From contig NZ_CP071501.1 of the NCBI RefSeq assembly GCF_017354985.1, forward strand, positions 949,501-1,013,500: DNA of 64,000 nt, in the 5' to 3' direction. Source of the DNA: Shewanella cyperi. Lineage in GTDB: Bacteria > Pseudomonadota > Gammaproteobacteria > Enterobacterales > Shewanellaceae. How positions within the stretch are numbered: the stretch's first letter is position 1; the number at the start of each line of letters is the position of its first letter. Made by a program: the position numbers and the translations under genes. Shown one piece after another: positions 56,700 to 64,000 of this stretch. Under the pieces are notes generated by a model. That model searched no databases and was not told the origin of the DNA. It worked only from the letters and a program-made list of their open reading frames with translations.

Positions 56700-59600
56700 A
56701 TGATTAAGAAATTAGTTTTTAGTGCAATAGCCTCACTAACAGTGATATCTGGTATGAGTTTTGGTGATGACACTGAGCTCTATTTGATAAGTTCGGATGT
56801 CAGCACAGGTAAAAGACCCCAGGTACTATTTATATTTGACAACTCCGGCAGTATGTCAACCGAAGATGAAAACACCTCGAGTCCATACTGCTCAGCTGCC
56901 GATGAAGCAAGTGGCACTTGTAATTATGCCACTGGGTTTGAAGAATATCTTGCAAGCTATTCTGGATATATCAATAACAAGGGGATTTATTGGAATGCCG
57001 GTGGCATAGATAACGGGAGCATGCCCACACCCGATGACCCCAATGATGCTAGGCGATTTGTCGAGGTAAGTAACAACTGTCATCAGGCCCAATTGGCCTT
57101 GGCATCCCAGGGGCGCTACACAGGATATCTTTGGGAGTTTAAATCCAGCGGCAATACCTATGAATGGAAAGATTTGGCAGACAATAATGGTCTTAATCAA
57201 AAGGATATTTTTGATTGCTATCAGGATTGGACGGAGTCAGATCCTGAGAACCCAGGCGGTAATGGTTCTTATGCTGATGGCTATCCTGCCAATGTAAAAG
57301 GCGGGTATGTGAAAGACAGGCCGGCGAAAGTTGGTATTCCGCTTGGCAAGCCTGTCACCTTATATACACCTCACTATCTGGTTTGGTACAAGTGGGTCAC
57401 CACCACCACCGCGGGGCAATCCAGCGGCGGAGTAAAGTCGCGCCTTGATGTTGCCAAAGAAGCGTTACAAACGGCTCTGGAAAACCTTTCCATTCCCATT
57501 GATGCGGGTCTTGCCGTATTTAACCTTAACTATCCTGAAGAGGGATATGCTGATGGCGGGCGTATTGTATCTGCTATTAAAGAAATGACCGCTACCAATA
57601 GGGATTCGCTTATTTCTTTGATAAATGGCATGCCGGCACAGACCAATACGCCCTTGTGTGAGACTCTCTATGAGGCTTACCTGTATTTTAGCGGTGGAGC
57701 TATCCACTTTGGTAATAAGGATGCCAATAATGCTAAAGATCCTAAGGATAGAATTGATGGTTATGTAGTTAACAATCCGCCCAGTATCATATCCAGCGGT
57801 AATTATACCTCCCCATTTAAGACATGTCCTGATGTTGGCTACGTAATCTACATTACCGATGGCGCTCCGACTCTGGATGCCAGTGCAGATACTTTGATTC
57901 AGGGGTTAACAGCGAATGCCAAGGAGAAAGGCGATTATAGCCCTTTCACCTATAAGGACTTTGCAGGCATTGCACATACCAGTTACCTACCCGCACTGGC
58001 GGCTTACATGTATAACAACGATCTGGTAGTCGGAAAAAAGGATGCCAGCGGGGTTGACAATAAACAAAGTGTACGACTTTTCACCATAGGCTTTTCCGAA
58101 GGCGCGGAAGAGGCTGCAGATTTGCTTGAAGAGGCTGCATTCCGAGGCGGAAACCCAAGGATAGAGAAAGAGGTTGATGGTGTAATTGAACCTGGCATAT
58201 CTACAGGCTATTACGTGGCCAAGAATAAAATGGACTTGGCAAGCGCGATGCATGACGCCCTGAAGTCAATTTTGGCCATCGATTCTTCCTTCACCTCGCC
58301 CAGTATTGCCAGCAATAACTTTGATAAAACCCAAACCTATAATTCGGCTTACTATGCCATGTTCCTGCCGAGTGAAGGCCCCCGGTGGAAGGGGAACCTC
58401 AAAAAATTGAAGGTAACCTCTTCCGGTGAATTAGTGTCTCCTGGACCTACTGCCAATGCTATTGATGACAAAGGCAATATTGCATCCTCGACCTGTACCT
58501 TTTGGAATAGTTGTCCGCGAGGTCTTAGCGATGGCAATAATGTTATCGCCGGAGGGGTCTTGCCTGGGCTTCAAAAATTGTTGAAGCAGAGAAAGATTTT
58601 GACCAATGCGGGTGGAGGCTTAACCGATATCGGCAGCGTTTCTGAGTCCACATTGTATGGCCTACTTGGCAGCCCGGCTGCCGTATCTGAGGCTGTGGCG
58701 GTACAAGTCCATTTGGATTGGCTTTATGGCGTTGATGTGGGTGACGACGACAGGGATTTGAATATCACCGAAGCCCGGGAAGACATTATGGGCGATCCCT
58801 TGCATTCCAAACCATTGGCCATCAATTTTGGACCTTCTACAACCAGTTTGGATGTGAGGGTGCTGGTTGGTACCAACCAGGGCTTGCTGCATATGTTCAA
58901 GGATTCAGATACCGGCAGCGGCGATTACAGTGTGGGGTCGGTAGAAGAGTCATGGGCATTCTTACCGGCAGAGTTGATCCACAATATACCCACGCTCAAA
59001 GAGAATACTCCCACTGGTAGCCATGATGTTTATGGCATGGATTCTTCCCCGGTGGCTTATACCGAAACCAATTCATCCGGTGCCGTGACTAAAGCCTGGG
59101 TCTATGTGGGGATGCGACGTGGAGGTGCGTCCTACTATGCCTTGGATATTACCAAACCTGATGCGCCTGCTTTGGGTTGGGTTATCAATTCAGACAAAGA
59201 TGGATTTACTGATCTGGGACAGACCTGGTCAGAGCCTGTTGTAACTACGGTTCCCGGGATAGATGGCCCTGTCGTTATTTTCGGTGGAGGTTATAGCGAC
59301 GCTAAATATGGCTCTGGACAAGCGGTATATATAGCAAATGCTTTTACCGGGGACTTGGTGCGCAAGTTTTCTGCAATAGGTATGGATGCCGTGCCCAATA
59401 AGGTGGCCGTGCTCGACAGCAATAACGACGGTACTACCGACAGAATATATGCGACAGACATTAGTGGTAACATTTGGCGTATGGACCTGGCCAGTAAAAC
59501 CAGTACTGAATGGACTGTGTTTAAATTCGCGTCTATAGCCAGTGCTGCACCAAACGATCGCATGTTTTTTGCTGAACCTACAGTGGCGCAAACTCAGTTT

Positions 59601-60257
59601 ACCAATTTGCACAAAGAAGGTGAGACGATCACCTATCAAACCATACCTTACGATGCGGTGACCGTTGGCTCGGGTAACCGGACTCATCCTTTGGATACCA
59701 ATACGGTAGATATGTTTTATGTGTTCCAGGACAGGAACGTGGTAAGCGAACATTTCAGTAGTGATGCTCCTCCCACGACCTTGACCCTTTCAGATCTTTA
59801 TAATGTAACCAGCGCTGCGCCCTCAACTGACGCCGAAAATGTCGATTTTGGTACAAAGAAAGGTTGGTACTACGACTTCACTATGGCCGGTGAAAAGACC
59901 CTGTCGGCATCGCTGATATTTGATGGCAAGGTTTACTTCACTTCATTTATCCCCCCCAGTGGTACAAGTGTTGATATTGATGCGGGTATTTGTGGGCTCT
60001 CCGGACAGGGGCGGTTGTATGTATTTGACCTACATAAGGGAACCAGAACTTACAGCCATGTATACTATGAGTTGGGTGAGCGGGTTCCAGATACTCCACA
60101 GATAGTGATCCCTGCACCGGAAAACGGTGAGGAACCTAAGGCCTATATTATAGGTGTGGGTAAAGGGGAGGCTGATGAAAGCGGCCAGTATAAGGGAACC
60201 ATTAATATAGGCACCGGATTGAACGCCAATAAAATATATTTCCATATTGATGAGTAG
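56700..60257 (+). CDS. pilY1: Type IV pilus tip adhesin / retraction regulator PilY1
   Basis: The 1185 residues have a signal peptide (about 1-22), an N-terminal von Willebrand A-like half with the metal site DNSGSM (Asp47) and a C-terminal PilY1 beta-propeller (about 700-1185; SKPLAINFGPSTTSLDVRVL, GSHDVYGMDSSPVAYTETN, WVYVGMRRGGASYYALDIT). An EF-hand-like Ca site DSNNDGTTD starts at Asp906, matching the P. aeruginosa PilY1 Ca loop that controls pilus extension and retraction. Exposed at the pilus tip with the minor pilins, it mediates adhesion and surface sensing. The N-terminal half is usually the variable part. Confidence 0.95.
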   Translation: MIKKLVFSAIASLTVISGMSFGDDTELYLISSDVSTGKRPQVLFIFDNSGSMSTEDENTSSPYCSAADEASGTCNYATGFEEYLASYSGYINNKGIYWNAGGIDNGSMPTPDDPNDARRFVEVSNNCHQAQLALASQGRYTGYLWEFKSSGNTYEWKDLADNNGLNQKDIFDCYQDWTESDPENPGGNGSYADGYPANVKGGYVKDRPAKVGIPLGKPVTLYTPHYLVWYKWVTTTTAGQSSGGVKSRLDVAKEALQTALENLSIPIDAGLAVFNLNYPEEGYADGGRIVSAIKEMTATNRDSLISLINGMPAQTNTPLCETLYEAYLYFSGGAIHFGNKDANNAKDPKDRIDGYVVNNPPSIISSGNYTSPFKTCPDVGYVIYITDGAPTLDASADTLIQGLTANAKEKGDYSPFTYKDFAGIAHTSYLPALAAYMYNNDLVVGKKDASGVDNKQSVRLFTIGFSEGAEEAADLLEEAAFRGGNPRIEKEVDGVIEPGISTGYYVAKNKMDLASAMHDALKSILAIDSSFTSPSIASNNFDKTQTYNSAYYAMFLPSEGPRWKGNLKKLKVTSSGELVSPGPTANAIDDKGNIASSTCTFWNSCPRGLSDGNNVIAGGVLPGLQKLLKQRKILTNAGGGLTDIGSVSESTLYGLLGSPAAVSEAVAVQVHLDWLYGVDVGDDDRDLNITEAREDIMGDPLHSKPLAINFGPSTTSLDVRVLVGTNQGLLHMFKDSDTGSGDYSVGSVEESWAFLPAELIHNIPTLKENTPTGSHDVYGMDSSPVAYTETNSSGAVTKAWVYVGMRRGGASYYALDITKPDAPALGWVINSDKDGFTDLGQTWSEPVVTTVPGIDGPVVIFGGGYSDAKYGSGQAVYIANAFTGDLVRKFSAIGMDAVPNKVAVLDSNNDGTTDRIYATDISGNIWRMDLASKTSTEWTVFKFASIASAAPNDRMFFAEPTVAQTQFTNLHKEGETITYQTIPYDAVTVGSGNRTHPLDTNTVDMFYVFQDRNVVSEHFSSDAPPTTLTLSDLYNVTSAAPSTDAENVDFGTKKGWYYDFTMAGEKTLSASLIFDGKVYFTSFIPPSGTSVDIDAGICGLSGQGRLYVFDLHKGTRTYSHVYYELGERVPDTPQIVIPAPENGEEPKAYIIGVGKGEADESGQYKGTINIGTGLNANKIYFHIDE

Positions 60258-60262
60258 CGAGT

Positions 60263-60664
60263 ATGAACCGACGGAAGGGCTTTACCTTATTAGAATTAAT
60301 GATCACAGTGGCAATCGTGGCTATTTTAGCTGCGATTGCTTACCCCTCATATACTCAATATGTCGCAAAAGGAAACCGCTCCGAGGGACAGGCTGCTGTC
60401 ATGCGCATAGCCAATCTTCAGGAGCAGTATTACCTGGATCATCGCAGCTACACTGCGGATATGACCAAACTCGGATTGGGAGCCGATCCCTTTATTACTG
60501 AGAACGGGCATTATTCTGTGGATACGGCAGTACCGACCAGTGCAGACAGTTTCACTATTACGGCGACCCCCAAGGGGGGGCAGGCGAGTCGGGATACTGA
60601 ATGTACGAGTCTTACTATTACTGATGCGGGTGTAAAAGGGCCTAAATCGGAGTGTTGGAAATGA
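60263..60664 (+). CDS. pilE: Type IV pilin PilE (minor/major pilin type)
   Basis: The 133 residues start with a short leader and prepilin site: MNRRKG then FTLLELMITVAIVAILAAIA (Glu5 of the mature protein present). A globular domain follows with the C-terminal disulfide region (DTECTSLTITDAGVKGPKSE then CWK). It resembles PilE minor pilins encoded after pilY1 in Pseudomonas. The start is 5 bases after the pilY1 stop, and the stop overlaps the next gene. Confidence 0.92.
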   Translation: MNRRKGFTLLELMITVAIVAILAAIAYPSYTQYVAKGNRSEGQAAVMRIANLQEQYYLDHRSYTADMTKLGLGADPFITENGHYSVDTAVPTSADSFTITATPKGGQASRDTECTSLTITDAGVKGPKSECWK

Positions 60665-60954
60665 ATAAACTGTTAATGCTGTCCTTACTTTCGCTGGTTT
60701 TCTCTTCGGAGGCTGGTGCTGTAAGCTATCAGGATTTTAAATGTTATCTGACCGCCAGTCAGGGACAGAAGATTTTATTCTTTAGTTGGGAAATCAATTC
60801 TTTACAGGAAAATCAACAAAAGCTTGTTGGCAAGAAGTTAGCAGATGTGAAAGGTAAAGCTAACTTTGTCAAAGAGGTTCATGAGTGTGTGCCGATGGGG
60901 AAATCCTTTTCCAGTTTACAAGCCCGGCGGCTTGATAAAAAAACACTGAAATAA
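60661..60954 (+). CDS. Small exported protein of unknown function, coupled to pilE
   Basis: The 97 residues begin with a signal peptide (MNKLLMLSLLSLVFSSEAGA, cleavage after residue 20) and a mature domain of about 77 residues with exactly two Cys (28 and 76) that could form a disulfide, and a basic C-terminus (QARRLDKKTLK). The ATG at 60661 overlaps the pilE stop (ATGA), so it is translated with the pilus operon. I recognise no family. A wobble-containing hairpin at 60966-60995 with T tail may end the operon. Confidence 0.7.
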   Translation: MNKLLMLSLLSLVFSSEAGAVSYQDFKCYLTASQGQKILFFSWEINSLQENQQKLVGKKLADVKGKANFVKEVHECVPMGKSFSSLQARRLDKKTLK

Positions 60955-60965
60955 CAAAACAGGTT

Positions 60966-60995
60966 AAGGCTGTACTTAGCTTAGGTGCAGCTTTT
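60966..60995 (+). terminator. Possible terminator of the pil operon
   Basis: AAGGCTGTAC and GTGCAGCTTT pair with two G-U wobbles around TTAGCTTAG, followed by T. It overlaps the end of the convergent fimT gene. Confidence 0.4.
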
Positions 60996-61463
60996 ACCAT
61001 CTGCAGCATTCTTAATAATGCCTGTCACTGAAAGTTCGACGCTTCTGGAGTAATCCGTCTTCCCGCCGGGGCAATAAATGTAGGTAGCTGCCTCGGAGGC
61101 TAAACCATTAGATGTGAAAGTAATGCTTACGCCTTTCACAGTATCATTGCTGTGAAATCCTTCAATAAGTTTAAGTGTCTCCTGGGAGTTATCCGGTTTC
61201 AGCAGGTAGACTCGTAACCCCTTATTCCAATTGGTACCACAGTCACTTGTGCCATAGGCGCATACGCCAACAGTTGCGCCATAGGAGAAGGCTTGATTGC
61301 GGGCAAGCTTTAATGCTTCCCGAATTTTGCTGATTTCACTGTCCGCGCGAGAGCGCTCATAGAAAGCAGACAGTGAAGGTAAGGCGATAGCTGCAACAAT
61401 GGCTACGACAACAACTGTGACCATCAATTCGACCAAAGTAAAACCTTTCACAGCATTGTTCAT
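60981..61463 (-). CDS. FimT/GspH-type pseudopilin (first copy)
   Basis: The 160 residues start MNNAVKG then FTLVELMVTVVVVAIVAAIA, a prepilin cleavage site with Glu5. The FimT/GspH domain follows (SRADSEISKIREALKLARNQ, GVCAYGTSDCGTNWNKG, ASEAATYIYCPGGKTDYSR) with four Cys that could form two disulfides. It is on the opposite strand to pilV-E and converges on it. FimT of some species binds DNA during natural transformation; the role here is unknown. Confidence 0.85.
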   Translation of the reverse strand: MNNAVKGFTLVELMVTVVVVAIVAAIALPSLSAFYERSRADSEISKIREALKLARNQAFSYGATVGVCAYGTSDCGTNWNKGLRVYLLKPDNSQETLKLIEGFHSNDTVKGVSITFTSNGLASEAATYIYCPGGKTDYSRSVELSVTGIIKNAADGKSCT

Positions 61464-61587
61464 TGCTTAACTCCCCACAGAAATACATCCAGTGAGTATA
61501 AGGCAGGTAAAGGGATAAATCAGCTTCTTCATGGAGTTGATTTACTGACAATTTATTGTCATTAAAGGAAATATTGACGAAAGTTGA

Positions 61588-62097
61588 TTAGTTATTACAG
61601 TTTGCAAACTCTGAGCTTTTACGTATGCGGCCCGCATTATTGATAATGAGCGCTTTGGCAAAAGGACTATCGGGCTTTTGGGGGCAAAACTTCAGAGTAC
61701 CGTTGGCACCGCTGGCGAGTCCATCGCTTAAAAACCGTAAGCTAGTACGACTGTAGTTTCTGCTATCGCCGTCTTCTACTGCTGGTAAGCGACTCAAAAT
61801 TACATCTGTGCCATCCAACTCGTTAGTGCTGCCTTGATCGGTAAATGCGGTTAACTCTGCTCGCCAGTCATTACTGCATTTTCCTGATGCCAGGGGACAA
61901 ATTGTGACCCTCACCCCATAACTGACTGCATGATTTCTGGCCAATTTGGCTAACGATGCCAATGCTTCGATGTTCGCATTGGCGCGTGATGCTTGATACC
62001 AGTTACTAAGGGAGGGGAGTGCGATAGCAGCAATTACTGATGTGATCAATACTGATACCATCAGCTCCACCAGTGTGAATCCTTGGCGTATATTCAT
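61588..62097 (-). CDS. FimT/GspH-type pseudopilin (second copy)
   Basis: The ATG at 62097 lies 8 bases after AAGGA and gives a 6-residue leader; in-frame ATGs upstream (62106 and beyond) are worse placed. The 169 residues read MNIRQG then FTLVELMVSVLITSVIAAIA, then a GspH domain (SRANANIEALASLAKLARNH, VTICPLASGKCSNDWRAELT, SGANGTLKFCPQKPDSPFAK). It is distinct from the copy at 60981 in the globular part but has the same layout of Cys. The two are 124 bases apart on the same strand. Confidence 0.85.
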   Translation of the reverse strand: MNIRQGFTLVELMVSVLITSVIAAIALPSLSNWYQASRANANIEALASLAKLARNHAVSYGVRVTICPLASGKCSNDWRAELTAFTDQGSTNELDGTDVILSRLPAVEDGDSRNYSRTSLRFLSDGLASGANGTLKFCPQKPDSPFAKALIINNAGRIRKSSEFANCNN

Positions 62098-62231
62098 CTT
62101 CTTCATCCTTGAAAAAGTCGCTGCGGCGCAGCCAATTTGAGTTTTAATTGTAGCGTTCGCCAAGCAGTTTGCTTTGGGGTTTTTAGAGATTTTCCGGCTA
62201 AGAACGACTTTGCCAATAACAGAGTGTTTGA

Positions 62232-62672
<441 letters not shown>

Positions 62673-62703
62673 CCAGTTTTTTTAAATTCGACGTTTTATG
62701 CTT

Positions 62704-62744
62704 TAACCCCAAGGCAAAACTCAATTGCTTTGGGGTTTTATTTT
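62704..62744 (+). terminator. Terminator after glnB
   Basis: AACCCCAA (from 62705) and TTTGGGGTT (to 62738) with inner GGCAA/TTGC pairing, followed by TTTATTTT. Confidence 0.8.
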
Positions 62745-62892
62745 CCTGTGTGACATTTGTTGGTGTTTTATCTTGTTGTGGCTGCTGTCTTTGGTGATGG
62801 ATCCTGTGGCTGGCTTGTAGAAGCAGTTGTTTTATAAGCAAGTCGTGGTATAAAGAGGGACATCTTTCAGCCGATGTAACAGGTGGATTAGG

Positions 62893-64000
62893 ATGACAAG
62901 CAAACGGATTGTCATTGTCGGAGGCGGTGCAGGTGGTTTGGCGCTGGCGTCGAAGTTGGGACGAAGTTTGGGGTTGAAGGGCGAAGCCGATATTTGCCTG
63001 ATTGACCGCAATCCAATCCACATTTGGAAACCCAAGCTGCATGAGTTAGCGGTTGGTGTTATCGATCAGTCGGTAGAAGGGGTGTTCTATCGAGATCACG
63101 GTCTGAAAAATGGTTACCGATATCAAAGGGGGGAGCTGGAGCAATGCGATCCCGATGCCAAGACCATCCAATTGGCAGCCATGTACAACGAACAAAATGA
63201 ATTGCTGTTATCTCCCCGCACCTTGCAATATGACCTTCTGGTGCTCGCTGTTGGCGGGATTTCCAACAGCTTTAATACCCCGGGCGCCGAAAAACATTGC
63301 ATCTTTCTTGATAGCCTCAACAGTGCCGAGCTGTTCCATCGTCGCCTGCTTGATGGCCTGATGCTGTTGAATGATTCGCACCAACGTCTCAGCATAGGCA
63401 TTGTCGGTGCCGGCGCCACAGGGGTTGAATTATCCGCGGAGTTACATCATGTCATTGAGTCTGTGCGGGAATACGGTTATCAGAATATATCCAAGCACCA
63501 TCTTGATATTCATTTAATAGAAGCTGCGCCCAAGATTTTGCCCCAATTACCCGATAAGGTCAGCGGTCGGGCCCAGGCGGTATTGGATCGTATCGGTGTC
63601 AGATTGCACCTGGGGGTTCAGGTGAAGGAAGTGACCCAGAGTGGCTTCGTTACCCAGGATGGCACCCTGATAAAGGCCGACCTGAAGGTTTGGGCGGCTG
63701 GGATAAAGGGGCCGAAGGTATTTGCAGATCTGACCAAATTGCCAATCAATGGCAGAAATCAGGTTGAGGTGGACGCCTGCATGCGGGTAAAGGGCCACAA
63801 CGACATCTATGCCATAGGTGATTGCGCGTCCCTCATTATGGACAATGGCCAACCGGTTCCGCCCCGGGCCCAGGCGGCGTCACAAATGGCTGCGACCCTG
63901 TACCAGAACATCCTGACCAGACTAAAGGATGGCGCCGAAAAGCCGTTCCACTATCGGGATTACGGCTCCCTGGTGTCTCTGAGTCGTTTTTCCGCCGTGG
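62893..64000 (+). CDS. ndh: Type II NADH dehydrogenase (NDH-2), 5' part, cut by window end
   Basis: Non-proton-pumping NADH:quinone oxidoreductase. The plus strand is open from the ATG at 62893, after AGGTGGATTAGG, to the window edge: about 369 of an expected 430 residues. It begins MTSKRIVIVGGGAGGLALAS (FAD site), then LIDRNPIHIWKPKLHELAVG, YDLLVLAVGGISNSFNTPGA, the NADH fold IGIVGAGATGVELSAELHHV, and IYAIGDCASL. These match Ndh rather than sulfide:quinone reductase. No routine frame is listed for it only because it runs off the end. Confidence 0.95.
   Translation, partial: MTSKRIVIVGGGAGGLALASKLGRSLGLKGEADICLIDRNPIHIWKPKLHELAVGVIDQSVEGVFYRDHGLKNGYRYQRGELEQCDPDAKTIQLAAMYNEQNELLLSPRTLQYDLLVLAVGGISNSFNTPGAEKHCIFLDSLNSAELFHRRLLDGLMLLNDSHQRLSIGIVGAGATGVELSAELHHVIESVREYGYQNISKHHLDIHLIEAAPKILPQLPDKVSGRAQAVLDRIGVRLHLGVQVKEVTQSGFVTQDGTLIKADLKVWAAGIKGPKVFADLTKLPINGRNQVEVDACMRVKGHNDIYAIGDCASLIMDNGQPVPPRAQAASQMAATLYQNILTRLKDGAEKPFHYRDYGSLVSLSRFSAV

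Overview
The window is a compact gammaproteobacterial chromosome segment, most likely from Shewanella or a close relative. That placement is inferred from gene order and from the look of the proteins; no search was run. The raiA-pheA / tyrA-aroF block, the rpsP-rimM-trmD-rplS operon beside ffh, the rpoE-rseABC-lepA-lepB-rnc-era-recO-pdxJ-acpS run and the rpsT / murJ-ribF-ileS-lspA-fkpB-ispH run all follow the E. coli order. The long PheA, the DUF3545 protein, the cytochromes and the pilV-W-X-Y1-E cluster point to Alteromonadales. I saw no rRNA, tRNA, insertion sequence, prophage, integron or CRISPR array. This is core genome with a few accessory islands.

Layout. 1-10.7 kb: the 5' part of nadB, divergent from the sigma-E operon rpoE-rseA-rseB-rseC, which is followed by lepA-lepB-rnc-era-recO-pdxJ-acpS. 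10.8-13.5 kb: an Mpo1-like membrane protein, then a CorB/YfjD-like CBS transporter and YpjD on the minus strand. 13.7-17.3 kb: ffh and rpsP-rimM-trmD-rplS. 17.4-22.8 kb: aromatic amino-acid synthesis. aroF-tyrA runs plus; pheA runs minus behind a complete pheL attenuator, with raiA upstream of it. 23-25.9 kb: cytochrome b561, cytochrome c', trpR, a small membrane protein and slyD. 26.2-31.1 kb: thrL-thrA-thrB-thrC with an attenuator.

31.2-35.3 kb: an accessory signalling island with a hybrid histidine kinase, an overlapping response regulator that has no recognisable DNA-binding output, a hemerythrin-like protein and a DUF3545 protein. 35.4-42 kb: central carbon genes on the minus strand (tal-pgi, an OmpA-family porin, xylulose-5-phosphate/fructose-6-phosphate phosphoketolase). 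42-46.6 kb: an AGCS amino-acid/sodium symporter behind a near-perfect CRP site, yaaA, and an M28 aminopeptidase divergent from an ArsR-family regulator. 46.6-54.4 kb: rpsT, then murJ, ribF, ileS, lspA, fkpB and ispH. 54.6-62.1 kb: type IV pilus minor pilins pilV-pilW-pilX, the large tip adhesin pilY1, pilE, a small exported protein, and two FimT/GspH-type pseudopilins on the other strand. 62.3-64 kb: glnB and the 5' part of an NDH-2 type NADH dehydrogenase.

The strongest unusual signals are these: (1) PheA carries an extra C-terminal domain of about 260 residues that resembles a type I-beta DAHP synthase with its catalytic motifs eroded; (2) two complete leader-peptide attenuators (pheL and thrL) have mutually exclusive hairpins; (3) five 16-bp tandem repeats cover the end of a small membrane-protein gene; (4) the two-component pair at 31-34 kb lacks an obvious output; (5) a small two-cysteine exported protein is translationally coupled to pilE. 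None of these is proven to be a new system. The PheA fusion and the signalling island are the best candidates for follow-up.
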